A stretch of DNA of 64,000 bases from Cyrtodaria siliqua (GCA_037043455.1 JAWPHD010000083.1:1-64000), one strand, 5' to 3'; counted from the first letter of the stretch, positions 9,805 to 22,280 are shown. Notes: generated by a model not told the origin, from the letters alone. Translations and numbers: made by a program.

Positions 9805-10421
9805 CATCTAAATCATATAAATTGAATATTCGTGGCACACTGCAAACAATCTTTTAATTTAGGCCTAATCGTAATTAAATCTATTATTTTTTCACTCTTC
9901 AATAATGTCGGTCGCATACAGCCTCACATAATGATAAAGTAACCTTACGTTCAGTAATTTATTTGTCACTTTGTCAAAAATGTCGAATGTCAGTCAGGGC
10001 TGTACAAATAATTTTTTTTAGCCACTAGTGCGGGACTAGTCACCCTGTCAAAAGTGATTAGTCCCAAAAAAATTGTGACTAGTCCCAAAAAAATAGACAC
10101 AAGTCCTGAATTCTTTCGATTTCTCAATATGTTAAAACTGCGTCTTGCATACTCATTACAATTCATTATACACAACAAAGGAAACAATCCTTATTTACTC
10201 TTCAGACAATTAATGTATGTTTCAGTGGTATAGATTGTAAAATGCCATTGGGTGAAACAGTAGCAATAGTAAGAATCACATCTGCATTTTTAAATTTCAA
10301 TATAGATATTGAGTTTCATATTACAGTTCAGATAATCATTAAATGGAGAGAAAAAATAGTTTTAACTTTATATAGGACTTTATATAGGTAAGGGGCTACA
10401 GATGAGATTCTTACATTTTAC
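9805..10421. other. Non-coding; orphan tandem-repeat unit and a TAGGCCTAA copy
   Basis: 9905-9985 (GTCGGTCGCATA ... TTTGTCACTTTGTCAAAAATGTCG) is a stray copy of the unit that forms the array at 10.86-11.18 kb. AGGCCTAA at 9861 is another single terminus-like word. Near 10020-10100, 'gactagtcccaaaaaaa' is repeated three times. Confidence 0.5.
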
Positions 10422-10859
10422 TAAGGCCAAAAAAATAAACCGACCGACCCTATTTTTAAGGGGCTAAAACTTTTTATGGAAAATAAAAAAAATAAAAATT
10501 GTTCTGAACAATGATTTATCACAATATATCGAGGTAAACTGACATCACAGAGAAGCTTTCAGCTGTATCATCAACTTGTATGGGGTTTATGCAGCTGGGT
10601 TTATGAGATAAATACATGTAGAATCTCAGAATATCTTGCTACAAAAAAAAAAAGCAAGATATTGTGAGATTCTACATGTATTTATCTCATAAACCCCATA
10701 CAAGTTAATGATACAGCTGACAGTTGCTCTGTGATGTCAGTTACCTCGATATATTGTGATAAATCATTGTTCAGAACAAATAAAAAAAAAAAATCTTCAT
10801 AAAAAGTTTCAGGGTCGGTCTGGCCATCGGAAACGCATGTATTTTTTTGTTTGGCCTTA
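10422..10859. mobile_element. Fold-back (hairpin) element, 438 bp
   Basis: The two halves are near-perfect reverse complements around an A-rich loop at about 10641-10652. The outer tips are TAAGGCC at 10422 and GGCCTTA at 10859. The left arm has one extra 14-bp piece near 10582 (a local GCAGCTGGGTTTAT duplication), and the tips are more diverged than the centre. A transcript would fold into a dsRNA of about 200 bp. There is no coding frame. Confidence 0.85.
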
Positions 10860-11180
10860 TACAACCTTATGCGAAATAACGTTTCGTAAAATAATGGAAA
10901 TTTGTCTCATCAAGAATGTCGGTCACATAGCACAATCAGCACAGCATACAACCTTGTGTAAAATAACCTTACGTAAAATATATTTGTCACTCGTTCAGTA
11001 GATCTATGTCGGTCGCATGCTGCCTTGCATAAAAAAAGCTTACGCAAGATAATTTATTTGTCACTTGTCAGATTTATTTGTCATGTGTCAAGAATGTCGG
11101 TTGCATATGTACAACCTCGTGTAATATTTAAAACTTTACATAAAATAATTTATATTTTTCAAAAATGTCTGTCGAGTACG
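10860..11180. repeat. Degenerate tandem repeat, about 80-100-bp unit
   Basis: Units share TACAACCTTGTGTAAAATAA, ACGTAAAATA, TTTGTCACT and AAGAATGTCGGTCGCATA, starting near 10862, 10948, 11012 and 11098. An orphan unit lies at 9905, so the hairpin element and its neighbourhood separate members of one older array. Confidence 0.7.
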
Positions 11181-11289
11181 CTCATCTTCTCTTATCGTTT
11201 CTTGACATTTTGTAAAAGCATTTTGTTTTGTAATTTTGTGATTATTGTACTGAATTTAGTTAATTTCAGATCAATATATTATTATTAAA

Positions 11290-11590
11290 GTATAAATTCT
11301 CAGTGTTGACTTTACTTGACTTGGTTTGACTATTGACTAGACTTGATTAAGTTGATTTGACTGATTCAACCGCAAATCCTAGGCTACATTTAACTTGTTT
11401 ATGATTTGACTCACAAAAATTTGACTTGACTTATACTTGACTTGAACATGAAATTGACTTAGGCTTGACATGAACTTTACACGTATGTGTAAAACTATAA
11501 TATTGTATTGACATTAATTATCAATATACTTAGTAAATTGTATATGGATACGTTTTCACTTTGGTCTTGACTTGACTTGACCAGGGCCTT
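11290..11590. repeat. TTGACTT-rich low-complexity tract
   Basis: A degenerate repeat of TTGACTT words. A related tract with the same order (TGACTAGACTTGATTAAG, then CTTGTTTATGATTTGACTC) recurs at 14395-14500, on the far side of the 12.06-13.84 kb element. Confidence 0.7.
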
Positions 11591-12060
11591 CCCAAGAATT
11601 TTTATGGGATAGTGGCATTTAGCGCGAGTGGGGGTGAGGGATGGGGCTCCCCTCCTGCATGTCGATTTTTTTTTCATGTTTTGAAGTAAAATACGCCTTT
11701 TGGCGATACACCTGGCACATTTAAAACATGTTTTAAATATATCTATCAGTCTGCCATAGGTAGTACATGTATGAACATTCTTTTTTGGAAATAGATGATA
11801 AACTCAACTTTATACATTGTTTATACATAGTTTCCTTTGCTGTTGCAGATATTTTTATCTTGTAAACACTTCATAATCATCATATATGTGGTGAAGTTTT
11901 TAAAGCAAGAATAATTAAGTTATTTTCAAGTGAATAACGTTTAAAAAACAACAACTTGAAAACACGCAGTGTCGTGTGTGTTTTAAGCATCTGAAATAAG
12001 GACTATCCGGATTTACATCAACTTTTTACGCTGACATATGTCTTACAATATCTTAACTGT

Positions 12061-13840
12061 TTAGGCCACACCAAATTGATTTTATGGTCGTCGGATTTCC
12101 CGCATGTAAAATCAATAAAAAAAAAAAAGTTTCCGTTCGTGACCACGACGACAACAATATTAAAATAGATGTCGTACGCAAATTATACAAGACCTTTTTT
12201 TTTTGTTTTACTTGCAATAAGCGTTTAGATAACTTTGATCAATCGTAGTTTATTTGTTAGTCTATTCTATTCTATTCTATTGCAGAGAAGCGCAAAGGAC
12301 CGTAACACAGTCTATTTATTTGTAATAAGCGTCTAGATTTGCAAACCTTGTTAACTCGAGTATACACTAAAACTCAATCGGGTAAATTAGAAAAAAATAA
12401 CAAAGCAGAACACTACTTCGAAATGATAATACCAACTTTTTTTTAATACTTCAATCTAATAAAACATCTAGTTTTGACCATGTTTCATAAAGTAAGTCAC
12501 AAAAGTTCAGAAAGTGTTTAATTTTTTAATTTTACGATAAAAACTGGTGGTATTTTCCCATTTGCTCGATTAATTTATTTGGTTCCAATCGAGTCGATCC
12601 ATGACGGAAGATGGCGGGGTTTTTCATGCTGTCTGCCAGAAATTTCTTGCAGCAAACTGTCGTCCTTTTGGACGATAATGAAACGTTTGAGGACGCTTTT
12701 TTAAAGACGACAGCCAACAAAAATATATCGCCTGCATCTATAGTAAGTGTAAAGGTGTAAAGGTGCGCGAGAAGCAGGACAGTATCGCCGGAAATGCGAG
12801 TAAGTGTTGCTAAAGAACTTCATTGCAAGTATATCGAGATCGAATTAAAAGAAAATCGCAGTTCGTCAATATGCAACAATGGTGCTTCTGCCTTTGTTCT
12901 AATGATGTCAGTCCAAAAAAAGTTATTTCTTCCGTCCAAACCAACCACTAACAATAATGGGAAACTGACGGGACCCCAGCGTCTTTATAGTGACTGTGTT
13001 GATTTGTGTATGGAGTTGCATTGTGGTTGAAGAATTTGGTGAGAAAGCTATCAAAACGCTGTCAAATGCACTTTGGATCATTGATTGTTGTCACACAAAG
13101 CTAACAGATAATTCATGCCATGTCCCTAAAATTTTTCAAAATTTTCAAGGATATAACAACTTTTAAATCAGTGTTTACAAGTGCATTTCAAAATTATAAT
13201 TATATTATAACTTCAGTCTTGTCATATATTTTCTAGCTCTAATAGTTTAAGACTAGAAGAGCTTTGCGATCACCTTGTGTCTGTCATTAACATTCAATTT
13301 AGTTTCTCTTCTTTTCATCAGATTATCATATTCAAACTTGGATACATGTTATAAGTAAAGAAGGTCTAGGACAAGTTGGAAATCTAGTCCGACTCAGGTG
13401 TTGCTAGCAGAGTTACTTACTCTTGAAGTATAGAAAAGGCCATAATATGGTCATGATACCTATTTATAACTTTTCTTTCCATATTTAAAAACTGTATACA
13501 ATAAGTGTATAGAATCTTGAATTAGTTAGCAAGTATGTCATTGAAAGAGCTGTGTGCATTTGTATTGTAAAAAAATATGCTATAACATGCTTAAATAGGA
13601 AAACTATAGATGGTATTATTCTAGTTGCGCATGCGCAAACTGTTTTATTTATTTTTTTAGATACTGAAATAATTTTTTAGGGGAAAGTTAAAAAAAAAAG
13701 ATTCCGTATGGTTAAAAAATATGGCCCGTATGAAAAAATCTGAAACCGAGGAAAAAAACTAAAAAAAAATTTTCGTACTGTCGTATGCATTTTTGAAGTT
13801 AAGAATCCGAGGACCTATTTTTTAATTTGGTGTGGCCTTA
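12061..13840. mobile_element. TIR-bounded element, 1.78 kb
   Basis: The left end TTAGGCCACACCAAATT and the right end AATTTGGTGTGGCCTTA are inverse copies; similarity continues about 50 bp inward (GGTCSTCGGATT). The interior is not a transposase. It contains a GC-richer stretch with an exon-like frame (12611-12742) and A/T-rich ends. It shares the TWAGGCC tip with other elements in this window. No target duplication is certain. Confidence 0.6.
12611..12760 (+). other. Possible first exon inside the TIR element
   Basis: ATG at 12611 in GAAGATGGCGGGG, close to the TISU/YY1 consensus that marks start codons of short-leader messengers. The frame runs 44 codons (MAGFFMLSARNF and on) to a splice-donor-like ATA|GTAAGTG at 12742/12743 and reaches a stop at 12758-12760 if unspliced. 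Product not recognised. It may be a host exon captured by a transposon or a real gene start; no second exon was found. Confidence 0.3.
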
Positions 13841-14999
13841 CTGCATCAGCTCGTTACCGCTTTCGAAAAAAAAAAGAGTAGGAAACGGTTATAAGTTTAT
13901 TTAAATGTTATAAAATAGCTGTCTTTATTCATAATCGTTTTAGTTTGAAACACGGAAGCAAATTCAAAACAGGAAGTAAACTAACTTTATAATCTGCAAC
14001 CCCGAGATTCTTATAATTGTATGTGATTATCGAATAATAACTATTTAAAATCGCGATAAAATGGATGGAGGGCAGGCTTTTCTCATCATTAACTATTTAA
14101 AATCGCGATAAAATGGATGGAGGCAAGTAAATTATTTTCACATTTGATGACGTAACAAGTTTACAGGTCATGTACGCATGGTTGAATTCTAGAATTAGAC
14201 CCTTATCGCGGAGGTAATTAACACCAGCCCCTTTAATCCTTATGAAAGCACTCCAATCATTAGCTAAGGGCGTATGCTTGTCAGGAGTTCATGCCTCACG
14301 GCGTTATTTGGTCAGATATGTCATTAATTAACACTGGGAAATGAATGTTTTGACCCACTTTTAAGGGATCGCGGCATGTCTGTTTCAAAAGTTGCTTGAC
14401 TGTTGTTTGACTCGACTAGACTATAATTAACTAGACTTAATCAGCTGCTGAAACTTGTTTATGACTTGACTCATCGTGACATGACTTGACTTACACACTT
14501 TAAACAACGCTCAATATAGAAATAACAATACTGATAATTATTTTACTAAAGAATGAGTTATTAAAGATATAAAGATACACCTTTGTCGTCTCTATGCAAT
14601 CCTATACATTTGCGAATTGCAGGTGACAAGTATTGGTTTCGTATAGGTTTGGATATGCCTGAATGTTTCTGAGCCCAGATCTGAGAGTCTAATACCGGGT
14701 AGTGATAATCTGAGAGTCTAATACCGGGAAGTGATACACATGAAAGTGAAATGGACAAATTCAAGAGGGTCTCTTCAAACTATTGATATTTAAAAAAGCA
14801 AATTGCTCAACCCCGTGTTTTTTGCTGGATAATTCGAGCAACAGACGTCAAGTTTCACAAAGAAAGTAGTTTTAAGAAAATTCAGGAAGTTCTACAGTGG
14901 TCCAGAGTGGTCCTTGTACATATGTAGGGCAATGTAAAATTAACTGTGTTGTGAGACGTTACATGTACATGATGGAAATTTGATGGGCAATTGTGTGTT
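13841..14999. other. Non-coding; short duplications
   Basis: A 34-bp direct repeat (TAACTATTTAAAATCGCGAT and on) occurs at about 14037 and 14092. ATCTGAGAGTCTAATACCGGG is repeated near 14680 and 14708. The TTGACTT tract lies at 14395-14500. Confidence 0.6.
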
Positions 15000-15098
15000 C
15001 TCGATAACTCAGTTGGTAGAGCGCTAGCCGTGTAAGCTGGAGACCCTGGGTTCGGGTAGGCTTATGGGTCCAGCGCTCTACCAACTGAGCTATCGAGG
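15000..15098. repeat. tRNA-derived inverted repeat
   Basis: The + strand starts like a tRNA: CTCGATAACTCAGTTGGTAGAGCG is an A-box/D-arm. It continues through an anticodon-arm-like CTAGC-CGTGTAA-GCTGG and a T-arm-like GGGTTCGGGTAGG. From 15072 to 15098 a second D-arm half follows in the opposite orientation, so 27 bp at each end pair almost perfectly. There is no acceptor stem, so it is not a working tRNA gene. It is probably a SINE head or a damaged tRNA copy. Confidence 0.65.
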
Positions 15099-15591
15099 AA
15101 ACGTGGTTGGCTGTCTGATTTTTCACCATTTATCTGTATCTGGTCAAAATAAAGATAATGCCTGTTTCACCAGTTTGGATTGAATTGCTGCATGCCGTAC
15201 CAATTCAAATTATATCTCTTGTTTAAAAAATCATGATCATTGTCCGTAACTTTTAGCTTATATAACACAAAATAATATCGTTGATAAACATCACACACCT
15301 ACCAGTATTGAATATCTACTACGTAGAAACTATAATGTTTAATGGCTATAGTAGTAGTAAATTCAGATGGTATATATTTCAGACAAAATTCGTTTTGAAA
15401 CAGATAAAGTACCAAGTTCCAATATTATAGGATCTCTTGTGGGTTGTTGTTAAAGGGACACTGTCCGTAAGTAAGCAGATAATGAGCATAACCAAATAAC
15501 TGTCGGACTTTTATTCAGTGAAATGTATGCATGAAAACATGAGCATAGACCCTAAAAAGTCTGTAGTACATGTAATACATTCGTGAGTAGT

Positions 15592-16336
15592 TTTTTAGCT
15601 CGACTGATCAGAGATCAGCAGAGCTTATGCTGTGGTGCGGCGTCCGTCGTCCGTCCGTCAGTAAACTTTTTTTTGTAGCGACTACTCCTCTGAAACTACT
15701 GAATGGATATTCATGAAACTTTACAGAAATGTTACCCATATCGTCTAGTTGATCCTAGCAAAAATTCATGTTGATGTGAAATCCAAGATGGCCGCCAAAT
15801 CTAAAAATAGGTTTTTAAAAAACAAGTTTGTAGCGACTACTTCTTGAAAACTCTAAATGATATTGATATGGGACTTTTTCTAAAATGATCAGCATGACAT
15901 GATGTTGGTCCTGATCAAAAATCGTTTTGATTCGACGTTAAGCATGGCTGCCGGTGGCCATCTTTGTTTACATAGAGTTATAGAGTAAAAACTTGTAGCG
16001 ACTACTCCTCTGAAACTATTTGGCGGATTTTCATGGAACTTTACAGGAATGTTGCTCTGAATGTCTAATTGATCCTAGCAAAATTTCAGATAAAAATAGA
16101 TTTTTAAAAAATAAGTTTGTAGCGACTACTTCTTGAAAACTATAAGTGATATTGATATAGAACCTCACACGAATGTTGCTCTTGATGACTAATTGATCCT
16201 TGCAAAATTTCAGGTCGGCCAGAAATTCAAGATGGCCGCCACGGATAAAAATAAATTTTCAAAAAAAACGTTTGTAGCGACTACTTCCTGAAATCAAAGT
16301 CAATCAGTAGAGCTTCAAGGTCATTGACCACTTGTT
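15592..16336 (-). mobile_element. Family 1 hairpin-ended repeat element, short copy
   Basis: Read on the - strand it starts AACAAGTGGTCAATGACC, continues with CTCTACTGAT, has internal copies of GTAGTCGCTAC and AAGATGGC, a GGACGGACG run, and ends with the hairpin AGCTCTGCTGATC...GATCAGTCGAGCT plus A-run. It is the short form of the copy at 19631-23166. Confidence 0.75.
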
Positions 16337-16634
16337 TTAAAATTATTATTTGTAAATAAAGTGGGACCCACAAGATTTACCTTTTCTGCGATCACGTGAT
16401 CACGTGACTTCCATTAGCACATTAGGTTTTCACCATAGTATGTATTGCTTAATATGTATAGCCCGCTTAGCATATTTAAGCAACACCGTATTGCCTTATG
16501 GATGCTTAATAGACTTTTGCAACTTTTAAATCAACATTCAAAATTATGTAAGCGTGTTTAATAAATTTGGTTCTCCATATATGTTAGATCATCTATACAA
16601 GCTCTGTTTGCTTCTGAATTGAATTGGTGTTTTA

Positions 16635-17715
16635 AGGTGCACCAACACAAGAAAGGTTATATGGCGCCGAACAGGGATGAACTGGCATCAGGCTCATCCT
16701 CCATTTACATCAAGATACAATATTCGAACCTGCAGAGTTGCAAATTCTTTTGTATACACCCCATTTACGATGGAGCCATGTTTCGACATTTGCATATGCT
16801 GTGTCGTGAAGAAAACCTTGAATGAGCATGATAAAAAAATGCACAGAAAGGTGGGTCCTACCCCTCTGCCTCTAGCAGGATCTACAGTGGTTGCTAAGGA
16901 TCTATTTTGCTGTTTAAATTTTTAGTTAAAATAAATAGCATTAGTTCTATTTTACATGAATTTATTTAGGGCAGTATATGACTTGATTCTAATTGTGGAA
17001 TTGTTGAAGTATCAATGAAATTAATAACGTTATTATGAATTAATTTCTAATAAATTATATGGAAGAAAATAGTGATCCTTTGCAAATTTTGATTAGTATA
17101 TCTGCTGTCGACCTTTTATATAAATATGTATGTTTTTAATCCTCATGGGTTTTATGACCTTTTGGAATTTTGCTGAATGAATGAAAGATTAAATATGCAA
17201 CCGTGGAAACGAGGCTTCATCATAAATGGAGTGTCTACTAAAGAATTTGCAGCACCTCTGCATGTTAGAAGCTTCTAGGCCCTTTCTCCATATTTTATCT
17301 TGATGTAAATGGAGGATGAGCCTGGCATGTTCATTCCTGTTTCACGCAATATAACATTTCTTGTGTTGGTGAATTCCTTTATGGTTCCTGGGCAAGAATA
17401 GGGCCACAGTTTATCCAGGCAGAGGTAAAATCCCTCTGAATGCATGTGTAGTCCTTTTTATAATGTTAAAGGTCTACATCATCCCTGTATTGTTTCAGGT
17501 GCTACTTAAGTGGTGGCCGAAAACTATGATCACGGGTCCAGCAAAAAAATAGGAGTGCTTACACCAAATTTTGCAGCAACTCTCAGATCTGAAGGATCTA
17601 AACCCGTTTTGTACACTTTTTTTATCTTGCTGTAAAAGGAGGGTGGGCATGAAATGATCACACCTGTTGGTGCTATATAACCCTTTAAGAGTTGGTGTGC
17701 TGTAAACATCAAGTC
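16635..17715. repeat. Three copies of an about 150-bp repeat, one inverted
   Basis: 16635-16770 contains CACCAACACAAGAAAGG and CTCATCCTCCATTTACATC. The reverse complement of the same words lies at about 17225-17375, and a more diverged copy in that second orientation at 17540-17715 (GTTGGTGTGCT end). There is no frame longer than about 80 codons and no known protein. Confidence 0.7.
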
Positions 17716-17775
17716 ACTCAACGTGCTAGTGCGCAGTAAACCACAATTTATTCAATCTATTATGCCAGTATTCTG

Positions 17776-17778
<3 letters not shown>

Positions 17779-17822
<44 letters not shown>
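17779..17822. repeat. (TA)n microsatellite
   Basis: About 22 uninterrupted TA units. Confidence 0.95.
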
Positions 17823-17823
<1 letters not shown>

Positions 17824-18096
17824 AAAAAAATGGATTTGATGTGCATTTTAATATTGATTGGTATAAATAAAGAACATTAGAGAAGAAAACAATTGTTTTA
17901 GACTTTCTGTATTTCAAACTGTTGTCAAGGGCTATATTGGTAAGGCGTGTATACTGAAGGTATGTGCCCATATGCTTGAAACCTCTCTCACTGCTTCGAC
18001 TTTTGAGAAAGTGTTGATTATTTGGAATGGGGGAGGTATAAAGTAAATGTACTTGTTTTATCCAGGAAAAAGTGGTAGGGGTGTCTCCACCACTAC

Positions 18097-18346
18097 TCAA
18101 CTTTTATAATCGGTCACCCAGGTTTTCTGAAAAAACATGAATACTAAAAACTGAAAATCACCGAAACATATTAAATCAAATTTTTATTAAGTTTATCAAC
18201 AAGGGTATAGTCCAATCAAGGCAGATTAAGTTTTATAAATCGCTAGCGATATTTGTTAAACGACGCCAGTTAAAATTTCAAATGAAAATATGAATTATTA
18301 AAAAATATATATAATTCGTTGAAAAGTGACCGATTATAAAAGTTGA
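18097..18346. mobile_element. MITE with 21-bp perfect TIRs, 250 bp
   Basis: TCAACTTTTATAATCGG at 18097 is mirrored exactly by CCGATTATAAAAGTTGA ending at 18346; 21 bp match without error. The interior is AT-rich and non-coding. I cannot define a target-site duplication, so the superfamily is open. Confidence 0.7.
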
Positions 18347-18471
18347 ATAATGTATAATAATCTAAAACATGTAATGAAAATGACGTAAAACAACATTCAG
18401 TCAACTAACCATATTTGTATGCACCGCCACGAAATTAGGCTTCCCTTATCCGTCAGTACGAAACGTTTACA

Positions 18472-19300
18472 TGTCGAGTCCTTTTTTATTAGACTTTTTC
18501 GAAAAAGAAAAACTATTTTCATCACTTGATTGTCATTGTCGTCTGCGTCACTTGATTAAAGTTGTATCTCTGAAACTTCACACACCTGCATTCGGCATCA
18601 ACAGACACCACATAGCCAGTTTCTGTAACTCCTGCATTAACAGAATTATAGCCCCTGTTATACTTAAAAAACTTGGTTCAAGCTTGTATGTGAATGCAGC
18701 TAGTATCTCGGAAACTACTTTATATAATGGATTATATATGTATATAATGCACCGAACAATTCATATGGCATATGCACCGAACAAAAATGCATATGTTCCG
18801 AACATAAAGACATATGCACTGAACTTAAAGGCATATGCACAGATTTTTTGTCGAGTCCTTTTTGCTAGGCTTTTTCGAAGAAGAAAAGCTATTTTCATCT
18901 TGATTGTCGTTGTCTGCGTCACTTGATTAAAGTTGTATCTCTGAAACTTCACACACCTGCATTCAGCATCATCAGACACCACAGTGTCAGTTTCTATAAC
19001 TCCTGCATTTAACAGAACTATGGCCCCTGTTATACTTAAAAAACTTAGTTCAAATTTGTATGTGAATGCGGCTAGTATCTCAGTAACTACTTTATATAAT
19101 GGATTATGCACCGAACAATTCATATGGCATATGCACCGAACAAAAATGCATATGTACCGAACATAAAGACATGCACCGAACTGAATGGCATATGCACCGA
19201 ACATAAAGGCATAATTATGTACTGAAGGCATATGTACCGTATGTAAAGGCATAGGCAACGAACATAAAGACAAATGCTCATCCTAAGACAGTCATGGCGT
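18472..19300. repeat. Tandem duplication, about 377-bp unit, plus short GCATATGCACCGAAC repeats
   Basis: TGTCGAGTCCTTTTT at 18472 recurs at 18849, and both copies run through CTGAAACTTCACACACC, CCCCTGTTATACTTAAAA and TATATAATGGATTAT. Each ends in a cluster of a 20-24-bp word built on CATATGCACCGAACA, continuing to about 19270. Frames seen here on both strands follow the repeat and are not genes. Confidence 0.8.
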
Positions 19301-20666
19301 TCCATATTTCAGAATCCACACGTTTACATCTATGATATCTTTCTTAAAAGTTAATTTTGTTAAAATTAAATATGGATTAAATTAAAGGGACACGTGGCAA
19401 TTATTTTTAGCTTCTCGGGTGTATTAATCCTAAATCGTTTTGACATTGTACTAAACTTTCATATAATTAAAAAGAAATTTCCCTTTGTTTAAATGTATTC
19501 TTGTGGCAATATAATGATCAATAGTTGGAAGTTCCTTTAAAGGGACATGAGCAATCTTGATTTTTTTTTTAAACTCACAGTGTCACATTAGATTTTAATA
19601 TATTGTTTTGCATATTGATAAAACTTTTTAAACAAGAGGTCAATGACCTTGAAGCTCTACTGATTGATTTTGATTTCAGGAAGTAGTCGCTACAGACTTG
19701 TTTTTTGAAAATCTATTTTAACCGTTGCGGCCATCTTGAATTTCCGGCCGACCTGAAATTTTGCTAAGATCAATAAGACATTAAGAGCAACATTCCTGTG
19801 AAGTTTCATGAAAATCCGTCAGGTAGTTTCAAAGAAGTAGTCGCTACAAGTTTTCATTATATAACTCTATGTAAACAAAGCAGCCATGTTTAAGGTCAAA
19901 TCAAAACGATTTTCGACAAGGACCAACATCATGTCATACTGATCATTTTAGAAAAAGTCCCATATCAATATCTCTTATTGTTTTGAAGAAGTAGTCGCTA
20001 CAAACTTATTTATTTTAAATCTATTTTTAGCTGTGGCGGCCATCTTGAATTTCCGGCCGACCTGAAATTTTTCTAGGATCAACTAGACATCAAGAGCAAC
20101 ATTCCTGTGAAGTTTCATGAACATCCGTCAAGTAGTTTCAGAGGAGTAGTCGCTACAAGTTTTTACTATATAACTCTATGTAACCAAAGATGGCCACTGG
20201 CAGCCATGTTTAACGTCGAATCAAAATAATTTTCCACAAGGATCTACATCATGTCATGCTGATCATTTTAGAAAAAGTCCCATATCAATATCACTTATAG
20301 TTTTCAAGAAGTAGTCGCTACAAACTTATTTTTTAAAAATCTATTTTTAGCTGTGACGGCCATCTTGAATTTCCGGCCGACCTGAAATTTTGATAGGATC
20401 AATTAGACACCAAGAGCAACATTCCTGTAAAGTTTCATGACAATCCGCCAAGTAGTTTCAGAGGAGTAGTCGCTACAAGTTTTTACTATATAACTCTATG
20501 TAAACAAAGATGGCCGCTGGCAGTCATGTTTAACGTTGAATCAAAACGATTTTTGACTAGGATCAACATCATGTAATGCTGATCATTTTAGAAAAAGTCC
20601 CATATCAATATCACTTATAGTTTTCAAGAAGTAGTCTCTACAAACTTATTTTTAAAAATCTATTTT

Positions 20667-22280
20667 CAGGGGTTCCGTTAATGGCCGTACGGCCGTATAT
20701 TACGTCCGGAAATTTGAGTTGTACGCCGAAAATTGAGATCAAAGACGTACACTGAACTTCCAAAAACATCAATGTACGCCGACTTTCTATACCGCGGGCG
20801 TACAGCTGTCAGTGTCAAATTGCTTAAATCACCGATATAGCTCCGCCCATCGGGTCCAATTACATCCAAACGCTGCACAGCCAAGTTGTAAAGCGATTAA
20901 ATTAACACCCACTGTGTTACTGTGACAGCGTTCGACAGGTGAAACCGATTGGATCCAGTTTTATTATGGGGTTAGCCACGTGTGTAAATTGAATTGTGTA
21001 TTGTGTCAAGTATTATGTAAACAAACATCGCTTCTGGGTTCAAAGAAGTGTGGCAATTAATTAATGGGATTAAAGTGGATTACGTTTAATTGATGACTGA
21101 TTGAATAATTATGATTGGCAGGTTTGTTTTATGCACCTAATTATTTTAAATAAAATATTACGGAATACGCTGCCGATTTATAATGAATGTTTGCGATTGT
21201 TTGCATTCAGCGCGAATTTTTACATTGACGTTAGTGACCGATTGACTAATTATGAAAGGCAGGTTCGTTTTATGCACCCGTTTGTTTATTACAGATACCT
21301 TATCCGAACGTGTAATTGTTTTAAATAAAATATTACGCTGCCGATTTATAATGATTGTTTGCGATTGTTTGCATTCAGCGCGATTTTTTACTTTGACGTT
21401 GTGACTGATTGACTAATTATGAAAGGTAGAAATGGCAAACGGATTACGAGACATTAGCTGATTATGAAGATGCAACAGTTTGACGATCGAGTAATTGTTT
21501 TGAATAAAATCTTAGCTGCCGATTTATATGATTGTTTGTATACGGCGAGAAGCAATTTTAAAGCATAATAGAACATCTTTTATTTATGAAAATGAGTAAA
21601 AATATGAGTAAATTTAAGAAAGGGTTAAATATTGTCTGCTTTAGTTTAGACCGTCATAAGCGTCAAAATGTCGCAACGTTCTCTATTGCATTTCGGTGTC
21701 ACTCAAAAACGTAAAAATGATGCTGCGCCCGCGCACACTGTAAGTTCCTGTGAAATACAGCTGCCAGCTAAAAAACCTAAGGTGGATAATAGTAGTAGAC
21801 CAAAAGTGTTCCAAGAAGCCATGCTCCGTCAGTTTGATTGGCTCGACTTCAATTCTGACTCTAAGCGTATGTTCTGCAAAGTGTGTCAAGCTGCAAGTTG
21901 CCAACATTTCAAAGGGCCATGATTTTTGTTGTTGATGATGATGATGATGATTGATGAATCATGATGATGATAAATTCAATAAACTTAAAGTAAACTTAAT
22001 ACAAACATTAAGCTATTTAATATATTTTAATTTAATGAATAATTTAATAAATAATTTAATAAATTTAAAAAATATCCATAAATTATGTACTTTAAATGTT
22101 TTAAAAACACATTTAAAGAACATGAACTATGCATAGTTATTTATATTTTATTAACACAAACACTAATTCGAACGGTGATGTCGCGTTAAGTGTGAACTTC
22201 CTTAAATTTTCCCTTGAACTTCCAAAATTGACATGAAGGAAGTTTGAACTTCCTTGATTTGAAAATTAGTGGAACCCCTG
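20667..22280. mobile_element. hAT-like non-autonomous element inserted in the Family 1 copy
   Basis: Ends CAGGGGTTCC and GGAACCCCTG are perfect 10-bp inverted repeats of the CAGGG type usual in hAT elements. TATTTT directly flanks both sides (20661-20666 and 22281-22286), and removing the element restores the Family 1 unit. A 6-bp duplication is shorter than the usual 8 bp of hAT. The interior holds an about 180-bp tandem repeat (21080-21545) and one zinc-finger frame. Confidence 0.8.
21668..21922 (+). pseudogene. N-terminal stub of a hAT-type transposase (zinc-finger part)
   Basis: 84 codons from MSQRSLLHFG to a stop. The second half, FQEAMLRQFDWLDF...MFCKVC, matches the start of the TTF-type zinc finger found at the head of many animal hAT transposases and ZNF862-like proteins. 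The frame stops right after that half-finger, with no RNase-H-like catalytic core or dimerisation domain behind it. It is therefore a remnant, and the element must rely on a transposase made elsewhere. Confidence 0.6.

Noticed and set aside
15000..15098. Functional tRNA gene
   Set aside because: No acceptor stem, a G at the position before the anticodon, and the 3' half is replaced by an inverted second D-arm.
18471..19305. Short frames on both strands of the 18.5-19.3 kb duplication
   Set aside because: They follow the tandem duplication and the GCATATGCACCGAAC words; no known domain and no splice structure.
21101..21328. 75-residue frame inside the hAT-like element
   Set aside because: It lies in a 180-bp tandem repeat and repeats itself; no similarity to transposase.
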